The notes below the pieces were generated by a model. It searched no databases. It saw only the letters and a list, made by a program, of their open reading frames with translations, and was not told the DNA's origin. This document shows, piece by piece, positions 33,187 through 47,115 of a stretch of 64,000 nt of DNA. The DNA comes from Larix kaempferi (Eukaryota; Streptophyta; Pinopsida; Pinales; Pinaceae), in the NCBI GenBank assembly GCA_027924585.1, contig BSBM01002073.1, forward strand, positions 310,001 to 374,000, written 5' to 3'. The stretch's first letter is position 1, and each line of letters starts with the position of its first letter. The translations under genes were made by a program, and so were the position numbers.

Positions 33187-35615
33187 GTAAAGGTAGATAT
33201 AGTTGGGAACTAGTAGAGGCATTGCAAGAACATGTAGATAAAGTAGAAGGGACAATCAAAGCATCAAAGGAGATATATCTTGAGTTTTTGGTGACATGGA
33301 AGACACCCTAGGAGCAAGCTTGAGTTGCTCAGGATGAGCAATAGGTTAGTGTTGGGGGCTTGTTGGCCCTAAGGTATTTTGAATAAATTTTTTGTTTTGG
33401 TGTGACAAGGGGTAGTGCAGCGAAGTGGTCAAAGAGAGCCCGCTCGCAAAAGAAGGAAATACCCTAACATAGCGTCATGAAAGATGGAAAGATTAGTGGT
33501 TGATCATGTCAACCACGGAAGCAGTTAAGAGGAATTTAGTATTTTGGGTCCACTTATTGGTCCGCAGGGGTTATTCCAATGGCTATATCTATGTAATGGG
33601 TTGGGTAGAATATCTTGTTAACAAAATGATGGTGTGATGTTGATAAGATCAAGAGGTGAGAAAATGATGAAATAAGAAGATGAGGATCGCTCCCATGTAA
33701 TGTTGTTAATTTTTGTGTAACTGAAAGAGTTTTGTAAGGGATTCAATTTGGAATTTGTGAGTGAAGATCTGAATAAACCAAAATGCTTTATGCATTGGGA
33801 TCGATGAATAAATAAAGCATTTATGCAGTTCTCTCTCCTTTGGGTTTCCACGTAAAAATCTATGGTGTATTTGAATTCTTATTTATGTGTTTCTTATGTT
33901 TGACTTATGTTATATTGCTAAATGATAATACTTTGTTTAATGAAAATAAACTGTGAATGAATTCAATTAGAAAGCTATTGCGTAGTTGATATACGTAGAG
34001 TGTTATTTCCTTGTTTAACTATTTTGTGTTGAGGTTCTTTTGATGGGTTTGGTGATATGATAGAGCTCCCCCCCCTTTATTTCAACAAAAATGTGGTTCA
34101 TCTAGTACGTATAGGTAGTTCGAGTGAGACCCTGCTTGCTTGCAGGTGATGGTGAGGCCTAGTATCTTGGGATTTGTTGGTCTGTTATTAATGAACTTGG
34201 ATCTACCCATAATTGAGCCAAAAAATAATATTTCAGGTTCAAATATTTGCAACGATCTCTAACCTTCTTTTGGTAGTTTGAAATCCATTTGTTGGGCCAT
34301 ATATTGTAAGTATCACAAATTCTCCATAGGCATGCGATGATTTTTCTACCCTCAGATATTTGTTCACCAATATAGGAGCATCATACATGGATTTAACCAC
34401 ATCTATTGGTTTGCAATGTTTTTAGAAATTTTGTAGGGTTTTTGGTTTCCCACAAAGCTTCCAATACCTCTAGAAAAACCCATGTTACTCCATAAACCCT
34501 TAGCATTCTTTTTGGACCTTTTCACTCCATGCTCTCACATCTAGCATTATTGTAGCTTCACATGGCCATGGCATGGCCTAAAAAATATGCATGCAACATC
34601 TTAAAGCTTGTGCAACCTCATTCTAGGAATTTCTCAACTTACTTAAATAGTGTATGGCTACAATAGAAGCACAATAATGAATGGAATGGAAAATGAACCT
34701 CTTTTGTAAACTTTAAATGAATGTTTCAACCTCTACCGGGCATTTTAGAGGGTGTAACATAGGTCATTGAATGTTTTTCTACCATCTCAAACTTTTTTTT
34801 TTGCAGATTTTCATTTGTCTTTTGGTTTGAGACATAACCTGATTTGAATCTTCACAAGTATTTGACATAGTAAGGTTGCATGCACCTTGAGTTCAAAAAT
34901 GCATTTTATCACTCTTCTAACTACTACAAAGAAAGATCTATATGCTGATGGAAATATCTCTTCAATAATATTAAATGGGTATTCGACGAAATTCAATTTC
35001 ATTTCCTATAGCAAAATTTAGGAAAAAAAATTTAGCCAGACATCAATTGCCCCAAAAATCATGAATTTTCCATATAATTGTTAATCTTTGGGTTCATTAA
35101 ATCTTATTATAATTTCTATATTTTGTTTTCTACCCATATAATTTAGTGGTTAAGAAAAGTACCCCACACGTTATAATTTGGGGGTCATTTCCAGCACGAT
35201 TATGGGTCATCCACAAACCCAAGGTTATGACTAAACCAAACAAAGCCCTTCTTTCATTGACATGTGACGACTTGTAAGCATAACATGGTTGACTTTTATT
35301 TTAGCATGGGTGAAATGACAATGACCATCATTTTATAAGGGGGGGATTGATCCAAATTTGAAGAGGGATTATAGTGTAAGTTCATATGTAAACGACATAG
35401 AGTCATATTTTTATAAAATGTAAACAGGGACATGATGGACAAATAATTAATGGAGTCAATTAATCACAGTTAACATGGTCAACAAGACAACTTATAGAAA
35501 GACAGTTGGGAGAGAGTTATGATCTAGAAGAAAAGAGAGTTATGATCTAGAAGAAAAAACCATAAAATTGGTCTCATTGCATGTAATGGTTTATCTTAAT
35601 AGAATCATTACTTAC

Positions 35616-35648
<33 letters not shown>

Positions 35649-37126
35649 TTTTTGGTGTATTCCATTCACATGTTTTCATCAATTTCCTTTTAGCAATTAT
35701 ATGCTAGATTTTTCATGTATTTTCTCCTTTTATATTAGCATTCAAGCCTTCTAGTTCTTAACCCTCAAAATCTAAATCACATTTACATCATGCTCGATAT
35801 AGATATATATTTATACTATTTCATTTTGTGTCATTTACATGACTAGCTTAACTCTTCCTCTTCTTTCAGAGTGGCATGCATTTCTTTCATACTTCCATTA
35901 CATTTACGATGTTAAGTTTCATTGATAAACTTTGCGGTCATTTATTAAATACTAATAAATACATCTTATCCATTTTCTATTTTTCTTGAAGAAAAATAAG
36001 AACCCCTAATACATGTACTCATTAGATTAGTATTTTGATGAATAAGTTATATAACCCTTATAAATAAGTATAACTTAATGGTCACTACAGCACAATACTT
36101 TTGAGAAACTTCAATGTGATACAAAAATTGTTAAAAAATGTTCCCAAACATGTACGAAAAAGTAATAAATAAGCATCAATGTAACGGTCACTAGAACACT
36201 ATACGTTATACTTGTGAGAAGCCGCAAGGTGAAATACAAAATTCAAAATTGGTAAAAAAATGTTATGAAATATGTATGAAAAAAAGGTAGAATTACATAA
36301 TTTAAAATCTTTAAAGATATATGACAAATAATTATGAAAAAAACTTTAAAATAATTTATGTTTAATATAAAATTTTAAGGAAAATATTAAAAATAGAAAA
36401 TGATAATTATAAAATTATATAAAATAATATTAATAAGTTTTAAAAATAGAAAAGAAATATATCTCAAAACTTAAATCAATTTTTAATTACAAAAATTAAA
36501 AAAGCCAATAAAAAATTCAAAATTATATTACAATATTTTTTAATTTCTATAAAACCAATTGAATTTGAAAATCAATATTTTGTTATGAAAATTAATTTAA
36601 TATCATCCTATAATAACCATGAAAACTGGATAGTATCAGCTGATGCACAAAAGAGCCCAAAATTAAATGCTCGTGCTCCACGGTGGAAGTACATTCTTTT
36701 TCCAATTCATAGGTGTTTTTTCTTAAAGTAATAAAATATTATTAAAAAAAACATGTTGGTTATTTAAAACAAAACATTTACGACAACATATATAAAATTA
36801 TACTCAACATTTGCACTCTAAAAAAGAGTTTACACTTTGAGAAATTTAATCCCTATAACTTAACAAATCCCTTTAAAATGGATCTATGCCGATATATTTG
36901 AAAACCTAACAATGCAATTCAATTTAAAACCATACTAAAATATAAATATATGTTTTACATAGTAATTTATTCTTAAAATCATCCCAAAAAAAAATATGCA
37001 TAAGGATTTAGAAGCAGGTTGAGATCATTGAATGGAATTGAATGAAAAAGTAAGAAACACTATATATTATATTAGATCGTAAGATGAACAATGAAAGTCA
37101 TACAGCTAAGAATTCATGCTTATTCT
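33187..37126. other. Non-coding AT-rich tail, left copy
   Basis: No gene. A possible 3' LTR-like stretch starts TGTTGGCCCTAAGG at 33360 after GTTGGGGGCT. A (CT)n(CA)n microsatellite lies at 35614-35648. Very AT-rich, low-complexity sequence fills 36100-36620. Confidence 0.6.
35614..35648 (+). repeat. (CT)n(CA)n microsatellite
   Basis: A run of CT repeats followed by CA repeats. The right duplicate at about 45523 has fewer units. Confidence 0.95.
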
Positions 37127-37195
37127 TTATATAAGATCGCAAACTGCACGTTCGAAGGAGAGTAGTTCATTTTCCATGTCGAAGAGTATATGGTA
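37127..37195 (-). pseudogene. Orphan 3' end of aspartic protease gene at duplication junction
   Basis: The minus strand encodes the last 22 codons of the protease at 47116 (LFDMENELLSFERAVCDLI, then TAA at 37129-37127), with the downstream sequence. Upstream of codon 22 the sequence switches to the start of the right duplicate at TGGTA (37191-37195). It has no promoter or body and is not a gene. Confidence 0.93.
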
Positions 37196-37981
37196 AGATA
37201 ATCATGAGAGAAACCATTGGGTGATGGAGTCTAAAATGTAACATATCCATCAAATAACAGTGTTGCTGCATAGAATAACAAAACAGAGGCAAGGTAGCCA
37301 TTCATTTATAGTAAAAAAGGTTGTTGTCTAGTTATAAGGGAAGAAGAAATGAACAATCCATTATCATGGGCATCTCACAAGGGCGAATCCGATGCTAACT
37401 TTCGTAGAAATATTTAGTGAACATCTCAAAACGATAGCTAGAGCTTATACTCAAGAATTGTGCACTATCATACACTGATTTCAAACATGAAAGGAAAACA
37501 TAATGCAAATGAATAACAGGGTACACATTCATGTGAGAGGGAGAAGATACAGACTGTAACGTAAATAACACATGAATCTCTTCCATAAACTAGTTTTAAG
37601 CACTGTAATTCTATGGAAGATTACATAAATAAATAGAGCCGAATTCTCCCAGGTCTCAACCCACTGATTTTTCCAACCCTTTGTTATTTCTACTACATGG
37701 GAATTTATAGGCCCTCAAGCTTGGGTTCTCTAATAGAAAACAGTTATGGCTGAGCCAACACCTATATGGCCCAGTCCACCACCTTCGAAATCTATCTACA
37801 ATAGAGAATGAAAACTTGTACAAAAGTGTGACCGACTTTGCAGGTGTCACTGCATGATTGTGGACCACAACAGCCCCTGGGAAGCTGGTAGGCCCTAAGA
37901 GGCCTCAAAATTACAGGAATATTACATATCCGAGATAGATAGATGTGACAGGAAACAAAACACCCTGAATAGGTTGCCACC

Positions 37982-38528
37982 TTACTCTGGAGCTATTACG
38001 TGGCCTTGCTGGTTGAAGAAATCCTCCACTTTGAGGGAATCAGCTTCTGCTGCTTCTTCCATCGAACAAGTAGGTGTCACACCCTCATTTGGGACTATGA
38101 AATTCTGGAGAATCTCCACGTCCTTGTGAGTGCTCTGCTCGAATTCCTGGATTTCTCCCTTCTTCTTCTTCCGCTGAGATTTCATGGGCACCTGCCACTC
38201 TACGTGCTCTTCGGGATCGCTGGTTGAACTTTCTTCTACGTGGTCAAATCTCACAGGGGATGAAGGAACATGGTCCTCCAATTTGGACCATGCCTACTTT
38301 GGAAAGAAAACCACCTTGGTTTCCTGATCTTCTGCCATAACCAGATCCTACCTGAAAACACTGGGCCTTTGATATTGCCACCTTCTCGATTATGAATGCA
38401 AACAATAGACGCTGGGGGAAATATGATATAACAAGATTACAACCAAGATAATCATTTGGTATGATTGCTTGGTAGGACTCCTCGCACGTAGCAGGATGAT
38501 GATCGTGCTCCGTCATGGCTTCGAGCAA
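37982..38528 (-). pseudogene. Unknown gene fragment, right copy
   Basis: Homologous to 28065-28611, with the same frame switch. It has an extra in-frame TAG (about 38294-38296) where the left copy has Gln in FFPEQAW, so it is more decayed. Confidence 0.45.
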
Positions 38529-39561
38529 GTTTGATTAGAATTTTGTGGCAGGTGAAATGGAAAATGATGGCTTTGATGTGGGCCCCTTTCTTTGGGCAAT
38601 GATTCATATGCAGCAGAGGTGTCCTTTAACCCTTCATTCCTACGATCGACTCAACACCGTCGATTTTGGCTCTACCCCACATCCAAACCGTCGAATGGCA
38701 TGGCCCCTACCACACTTGGTAGAATTTGGAGTTGCTGCCCATCCGTGCTAATTGAATTTGTGAACTTACTCTTCGTCATAGATTTGAGCTCTGTCAGATC
38801 TAGGCCGTTGAAACTTCCACCCCTCTACCAAAAGTTCACAAATGCGTAAATGCCCTTTCATCATGCAAGTCATATCTACAAAGTCTCTCCTGGCCATTGA
38901 TCCACATCGTCGACCGTCGATCTAAACCCAACAAGCCCGTGGGTTACACATACTGCCTCCATTTAAACCACCTCCACTTTCTCTGTGAGATTGCTTCTCC
39001 ATCGTGGATCTCCTTCGCCATTGATCTCCGCCTTCCATTTATGGAACTGTTTAACTAAGGCGGGATTTTTCCCTTTTTAATCCTTTATGCTCTGTTTAGA
39101 TCTACATTTGGTCATCTTCATCATTTAGGCCACAAATATCGATCAAACTGCCTCCACTTAGCATTTGTCAGGGCCACTTTTCCCAAGACCCCGAGGATTT
39201 CTCCATTTTTTTCATGGCCTAACCCTCCATTTTATCCAGATCAAAATTGGTGCTAACAATATGGATAATGACTAATTTGAAAATCAATGTAAACCAAATA
39301 TATATCTCATTGAAAATGAATCTAATTCTATTACATGAGGGATCTATGTTTCTCTTTTGTAGGCCCACCTGAAAGTGCAAGCAAAGAGGATACGAAGAAC
39401 ACTTTGAATACTTATGAATTAAATTCTTACACTTGAGATCTATTTTCTTGTTCACAAGATCGCTCGAAATCCAAAGTGAAGAGGATACGGTAGCTCGAGA
39501 ACTGTATGCGAAAATTGAAATCTACACTATTACACTTGAGATTCACTTTTGCATTCACAAG

Positions 39562-41337
39562 TGTAATGTCCCCATTCAAATAAATCTCAAAAAGAGAAAA
39601 TTCCACCAATCTACTAGTTTCCTAGGTTGGGGTGGAAACATTAGATTTGGAATAAGGGAACTATAAAACCCCAAATGGACATTAGCTTGACCAAATATAT
39701 TAAATAGAGAATAAATAAATAATTAATATAGGAAAATAAGGCCGCACTTGGTCGTGAGGGCACATTGGAGGTGTGGGGCCCACTGAAGCAAGATTCCCCA
39801 TGCCACATGGCATTCCACTCTCACCCATTCGAATCCTAGGTGGAGTCCACATTCTTGGGGGATTTGTAAGGGAATTATACTTCGCATGACTCAATGAGGG
39901 TCGAATTTTAGAGGAAGAGTAACTCCCATGGAAGAGGAAGAGGCATCTTGGAGTTATTGGGACACTTGGGCTAGATTCCCTAGCTTCTATGAAAACAATG
40001 ATGAATATTCTATGACAGTTATGACACAAATCAAACCTGAATGTTGACATCTGACATATATGACATTTCAAGGCTAAAAATAGCCTCCAAGAAGGATCAC
40101 AAGGGAGTTAGCGTAGCCAATGAGACACCCATTCAAATTGAGTGAAGGAGGAGGGTAGGAATTGATGGACAAGTGGCACACATTAGAATCTATTTCCAAT
40201 TCGAGTTGGAATGAAGCTCATGGAGGGAATTTGAACCCTGGAAGGCTTGGGAAGGTAAGAAAATACAAGAACCAAGAAGGAGAGTAGATTTTTATCATTT
40301 CTCATTCTGCATATTGGAGACCATAGCTTGTCCATGCCTGTGGAGTGTTTACTCTACTTGCCTTGCCTTAGTACCAATTTCGAGGGTGAAAGATTCCCAT
40401 CGTAATTGGAAATTGGAGAGGCCATTTAGACCTTTCATTTGGAGCTACAATGGAGTCATTTGTTTCAGGTTGAATCTATAGGGATGATTGTGACATTCTC
40501 TTCTTCAACTTGTTTCCACACCTTTCTCACTTTTCTCTTCATAATTTGGCTCTTGGAGGAAGGGCTCACTTGGTGAGATGTTGATCTCTTTGGGTGATCA
40601 ATTTTCGCCCCATTTATTTGTAATATTATGTATTTACTCTATATTTTATTCCGAGAATATCCTTAGGTCGAAATACCAAGTGAAACTATGTCAAAATACC
40701 AAACAATGTATAAATGGTGCCATTTTTCTCATATCTTGTTATGGAAGCTTGAAGTTGATTTATTTTGACTTGTATCAGTTAATATCTGTGATTTTCATGA
40801 TTTATGGATAGTCATTAATGTCCTGAATATGTTTCAAATACATTACATATTCCTTTGGAACATAAATCTCTAATTTCATAGCAAATGGTGAAGTTTCCTA
40901 TCATTTCCCCTAGGTGAAGACATGTCCACAAACCTCTGATTTATGGGAGTTGCAACATCCTTTAGGAACTAATTAATGATGAATTGGGGAGAAAATTTAA
41001 GTCCTTTTATCAATTCCATGTCTCTTTTCATAAATTTGGGAGGGTCGTACTGCATTTGGAAATCCATTTTTGTCCCCTACCCTTGGGGGTTTTGAACCTC
41101 GAATTGACTAGTAAATTTCCCTATTTTCTCCTGGTTGTAAATGAAAGTTGCAGAAGTCTTTTGAGAGTTTACAAAAATATATAAGAGTCATTTTTATGTA
41201 TTAATACCTTTGAAATACCTTCATACCCATTTTGGAAGCATTTGGAGCCATTTGGGAGCATTGGAGTCATAACTAGTCTAAGGGTCGAACTGGCCAAACA
41301 GACCAATTTTTCCAAATTTATAAAAAGGGAAACTACA
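39562..41337 (+). repeat. Putative 5' LTR of Ty3-type element, right copy
   Basis: Matches 29645-31428, from TGTAATGTCCCC to AACTACA. The primer site behind it has one change (TGGTATTAGAGC at 41340). Confidence 0.55.
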
Positions 41338-41383
41338 AGTGGTATTAGAGCATGGTCCTTTCACCTGATGTGGATGACCAATT

Positions 41384-43097
41384 ATGAGGACAAGAAATCA
41401 AAGAAATCATTCCCCACCCTTAGAAACTGAAACTGAAAGTGCTTTTGGTGAAGAGGAAGAAGAAGGAGAAGAGGAGTATTCTGTTGAGACTATGGCTAAG
41501 GATGAGAAAGGAAATTATGATATGGAGGAGAAAGAGGAGTTTAGGAAATTCATGAAACCTTCTTTTGAAAATATGAAAAGGCAGATAATGCAAGGATTCA
41601 AATTGATGGCTAGTTAAACTGGTAGCAAATTGGCCATAGGAGGCACTAGCAGTTCCTCTAGTGAGGAAAAGAAGACAATGGGTGGTAGCATTTTCTCAAG
41701 AACAGGGACTCATAATCGAGCTCGTGGGTTTCAGAGATCAATAAGAGATACCACACTTAAGTTCCTTGATACCAAAGAATATCCTAACCCTCAAAATGGC
41801 ATCAAGGAAATTCTAGCAGAATGGAAAGAGTTGAGTGAAGATTGTAGAAGAACATTACCATTTGATCAATTCGTTACTGTCCCAAACACGCTCAAAATTA
41901 GAGGAGCTAAGAGAAATCCTTTTCAAAATAAATAATTGAATTATTCCATAGGTAAAATGCCTCTTTCTACCTTTGATGGTTCATCTCAAAGTTCTGCAAA
42001 TATGTGGATACGAAAACTAGATGTATATTTTCAGCTGAATCCAATGATTGAAGAGGATGCTCTAAAATTGGCTATTTTGCATCTTGAGAGGCATTTCAAT
42101 GATTGGTGGCTCCATGGAATTAAAAATTTGAGACATGATCAGGTTATAACATATGAATAATTTGTTAATAGGGTATTGGAAATATTTGAGCAAAAATACC
42201 CATAAACGCCTTCCAAAAAACTAGCACAATTGAAGCAAAGTGGAACACCGGATGAGAACATGTTAGAATTTAAAAAATTATCAGTTAAGGTGGCTGATAT
42301 ATCTATGTTCATATTATTATTTCTCTTTACTGAAGGTTTGGTTGAGCCTTTGAAGGGTTTAGTTAAGGCCCACAAACCTACTTCATTGAAAGATGCCATG
42401 AAGTTGGCAATAGATCTGCAAAAAGTGCTACCCAAGACAAGGTATCCTCCCAAGCCCAACCTTCATTACCAGTTAACATTTGAAAAGAATCCATGGCAAG
42501 AAGATGCAATTGGAAAGGATAAGAAAGAGGGACCAAGCAGGGAAGAAATCATAAGAAATAAACTATGTTACATGTATGCTTCCAACCATGGGTACCAGGA
42601 CATAAATGTGCTAAGGGGAAAGCACAATTCATTGAATTATTTTCTGATGATGATGAGTATGAAGGGGGTATGAAGGAGGACATATTTAAGCCCAACAAGA
42701 TGGATGTGACACAACAGAAGAAGGGAAACAAGAAGAATATCATCCATTACCTCACAAAGGGAGACTGTAAGTGCATTCAGGAGTGCCTCGTTTCCACATT
42801 ATTCGATGTCAGGGAGTGGTACAAGGAAAAAGGGTTTCAATATTGGTATATGGAGGAGCCACACATAAATTTATTGATGCAACCATGGTGGAGAGGAGAA
42901 AGCTACCTGCTGAACCATTCGATGGCTTCACAGTCATTATTTCAGGTCACAATACTATGGAGTGCAAAACATGGATTCCAAAGCTACAACTCACCATAGG
43001 TAATTACACATTTTTTGATAGATTTTATGTGGTTGATGTTGCTCATACTAATGTGGTCGTAAATATTAGGAAAGCTACACAGATGACTAAGGAATGA
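41384..43097 (+). pseudogene. Ty3-type gag-protease, right copy
   Basis: Same order as the left copy and the same three internal stops. A two-base insertion in the zinc knuckle (CYMYASNHG in place of CYTCFQPW, about 42570) shifts the frame. The stop after DVTQ in the left copy is Gln here. The protease motif again reads ILVYGGATHKFID, so the Asp-to-Tyr change predates the duplication. Confidence 0.85.
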
Positions 43098-46000
43098 GTA
43101 AAGGTAGGTATAGTTGGGAACTGGTAGAGGCATTGCAAGAACATGTAGATAAAGTAGAAGGGACAATCAAAGCATCAAAGGAGATATATGTTGAGTTTTT
43201 GGTGACATGGAAGACACCCCAGGAGCAAGCTTGAGTTGCTCAAGAGAAGAAATAGGTGAGTCTTGGGGGCTTGTTGGCCCTAAGGTATTTTGAATAATTT
43301 TTTTTTTTTGGTGTGACAAGGGGTAGTGCAGCGAAGTGGTCAAAGAGAGCCCGCACGCAAAAGAAGGACATACCCTAACATGGCGCCATGAAAGACGGAA
43401 AGAGTAGTGGTTGATCATGTCAACCACGGAAGTGCTTAAGAGGAAGTTAGTATTTTGGGTCCACTTATTGGTCCGCAGGGGTTATTCCAATGGCTATATC
43501 TATGTAATGGGTTGGGTAGAATATGTTGTTAACAAAATGATGGTGTGATGTTGATAAGAGCAAGAGGTGAGAAATTGATGAAATAAGAAGATGAGGATCT
43601 CTCCCATGTAATGTTGTTAATTTTTCTGTAACTGAAAGATTTTTGTAAGGGATTCAATTTGGAATTTGTGAGTGAAGATCTGAATAAACCAAAATGCTTT
43701 ATGTATTGGGATCGATGAATAAACAAAGCATTTATGCGGTTCTCTCTCCTTTGGGTTTCCACGTAAAAATCTATGGTGTATTTGAATTCTTATTTATGTG
43801 TTTCTTATGTTTGACTTATGTGATATAGCTAAATGATAATACTTTGCTTAATGACAATAAACTGTGAGTGAATTCAATTAGAAAGCTATTGCGTAGTTGA
43901 TATACGTATAGTGTTATTTCCTTGTTTAACTATTTTGTGTTGAGGTTCTTTTGATGGGTTTGGTGATATGATAGAGCTCCCTCCCCTTCATTTCAACAAA
44001 AATGTGGTTCATGTAGTACCTATAGGTAGTTCGAGTGAGACCCTGCTTGCTCTCAGGTGATGGTGAGGCCTAGTATCTTGGGATTTGTTGGTCTGTTATT
44101 AATGAACCTGGGTCTGCCCATAATTGAGCCAAAAAATAATATTTCAGGTTCAAATATTTGCAACGATCTCTAACCTTCTTTTGGTAGTTTGAAATCCATT
44201 TGTTGGGCCATATATTGTAAGTATCACAAATTCTCCATAGGCATTAGATGATTTTTCTACCCTCAGATATTCATTCACCAATATAGGAGCATCATACATG
44301 GATTTAACCACATCCATTGGTTTGCAATGTTTTTAGAAATTTTGTAGGCTTTTATGTTTCCCACAAAGCATCCAATACCTCTAGAAAAACCCATGTTACT
44401 CCATAAACCCTTAGCATTCTTTCTGGACCTTTTCACTCCATGCTCTCACATCTAGCATTATTGTAGCTTCACATGGCCATGGCATGGCCTAAAAAATATG
44501 CATGCAACATATTAAAGCTTGTGCAACCTCATTCTAGGAATTTCTCAACTTACTTAAAGAGTGTATGGCTACAATAGAAGCACAATAATGAATGGAATGG
44601 AAAATGAACCTCTTTTGTAAACTTTAAATGAATGTTTCAACCTCTACCAGGCATTTTAGAGGGTGTAACATAGGTCATTGAATGTTTTTCTACCATCTCA
44701 AACTTTTTTTTTTGCAGATTTTCATTTGTCTTTTGGTTTGAGACATAACCTGATTTGAATCTTCACAAGTATTTGACATAGTAAGGTTGCATGCACCTTG
44801 AGTTCAAAAATGCATTTTATCACTCTTCTGACTACTACAAAGAAAGATCTATATGCTGATGGAAATATCTCTTCAATAATCTTAAATGGGTATTCGACGA
44901 AATTCGATTTCATTTCCTATAGCAGAATTTATGAAAAAAATTGTAGCCAGACATCAATTGCCCCAAAAATCATGAATTTTCCATATAATTGTTAATCTTT
45001 GGGTTCATTAAATCTTATTATAATTTCTATTTTTTGTTTTCTACCCATATAATTTAGTGGTTAAGAAAAGTACCCCACACGTTATAATTTGGGAGTCATT
45101 TCCAGCACGATTATGGGTCATCCAGAAACCCAAGGTTATGACTAAACCAAACAAAGCCCTTCTTTCATTGACATGTGACGACTTGTAAGCATAACATGGT
45201 CCACTTTTATTTTAGCATGGGTGAAATGACGATGACCATCATTTTATAAGGGGGGGGATTGATCCAAATTTGAAGGGGGATTATAGTCTAAGTTCATATG
45301 TAAACGACATAGAGTAATATTTTTATAAAATGTAAACAGGGACATGATGGACATGTAATTTATGGAGTCAATTAATCATAGTTAACATGGTCAACAAGAC
45401 AACTTATAGAAAGACAGTTGGGAGAGAGTTATGATCTAGAAGAAAAGAGAGTTATGATCTAGAAAAAAAAAAACATAAAATTGGGTTCATTGCATGTAAT
45501 GGTTTATCTTAATAGAATCATTACTCTCTCTCTCACACGCACATTTTTGGTGTATTCCATTCACATGTTTTCATCAATTTCCTTTTAGCAATTATATGCC
45601 AGATTTTTCATGTATTCTCTCCTTTTATGTTAGCATTCAAGCCTTCTAGTTCTTAACCCTCAAAATCTAAATCACATGCTCGATATAGATATATATTTAT
45701 ACTATTTCATTTCGTGTCATTTACATGACTAGCTTAACTCTTCCTCTTCTTTCATAGTGGTGCATTTCTTTCATACTTCCATTACATTTACGATGTTAAG
45801 TTTCATTAATAAACTTTGCACTCATTTATTAAATACTAATAAATACATCTTATCCATTTTCTAGTTTTCTTGAAAAAAAATAAAAACCCCTAATACATGT
45901 ACTCATTAGATTAGTATTTTGATGAATAAGTTATATAACCCTTATAAATAAGTATAACTTAATGGTCACTAGCACAATACTTTTGAGAAGCTTCAATGTG

Positions 46001-47115
46001 ATACAAAATTTGTTAAAAAATGTTCACAAACATGTATGAAAAAGTAATAAATAAGCATCAATGTAACGGTCACTAGAACACTATACGTTATACTTGTGAG
46101 AGGCCTCAGGGTGAAATACAAAATTCAAAATTGGTAAAAAAAATGTTATGAAATATGTATGAAAAAAAAGTAGAATTACATAATTTAAAATCTTTAAAGA
46201 TATATAACAAATAATTATGAAAAAAACTTTAAAATAATTTATGTTTAATATAAAATTTTAAGGAATATATTAAAAATAGAAAAGAAATATATCTCAAAAC
46301 TTAAATCAATTTTTAATTACAAAAATTTAAAAAGCCAATAAAAAATTCAAAATTATATTACAATATTTTTTTATTTCTATAAAACCAATTGAATTTGAAA
46401 ATCAATATTTTATTATGAAAATTAATTTAATATCATCCTATAATAACCATGAAAACTGGATAGTATCAGCTGATGCACAAAAGAGCCCAAAATTAAATGC
46501 TCGTGCTCCACGAAATCTTCCGCCAACATAACTCATCTACGATCTTCCATCTATAACCCTATCCAGGGAAAGTTATTTCATTTATCTTAATAATATAAAT
46601 TATTGTTATTATTAATAGAAATATTTATTATAAATTTTAATTTTATTCTACTTAAACATTTTGGGTGGAGGCACATTCTTTTTCTAGTTTATAGGTGTTC
46701 TTTTTAAAAAGTAATAAAATATTATTAAAAAAAATATGTTGGTTATTTAAAACAAACATATATAAAATTATATTTAACATTTACACTCTAAAAAAGAGTT
46801 TACACTTGAGTTTACACTTGAGAAATTTAATCCCTATAACTTAATAAATTCCTTTAAAATGGATTTATACCGATATATTTAAAAACCTAACAATGCAATT
46901 CAATTTAAAACCTGAGCAAGCATACTAAAATATAAATATATGTTTTACATAGTAATTTATTCTTAAAATCATCCCCAAAAAAATATGCACTAGGATTTAG
47001 AAGCAGGTTGAGATCATTGAATGGAATTGATTGAAACAGTAAGAAACACTATATATTATATTAGCTCGTAAGATGAACAATGAAAGTCATACAGCTAAGA
47101 ATTCATGCTTATTCT
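43098..47115. other. Non-coding AT-rich tail, right copy
   Basis: Duplicate of 33187-37126, without genes. The only unique part is about 158 bp at 46513-46670. Confidence 0.6.

Larger units (their letters stand above)
27275..37195 (+). repeat. Tandem segmental duplication, left copy (about 9.92 kb)
   Basis: The segment from TGGTAAGATAATCA (27275) to TATGGTA (37195) is repeated directly at 37191-47184. Order is kept throughout: unknown gene fragment, LTR, gag-protease, AT-rich tail, protease 3' end. By eye the copies differ by a few percent, with small indels. TGGTA is shared at the two ends and at the junction (27275, 37191, 47180). Confidence 0.95.
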
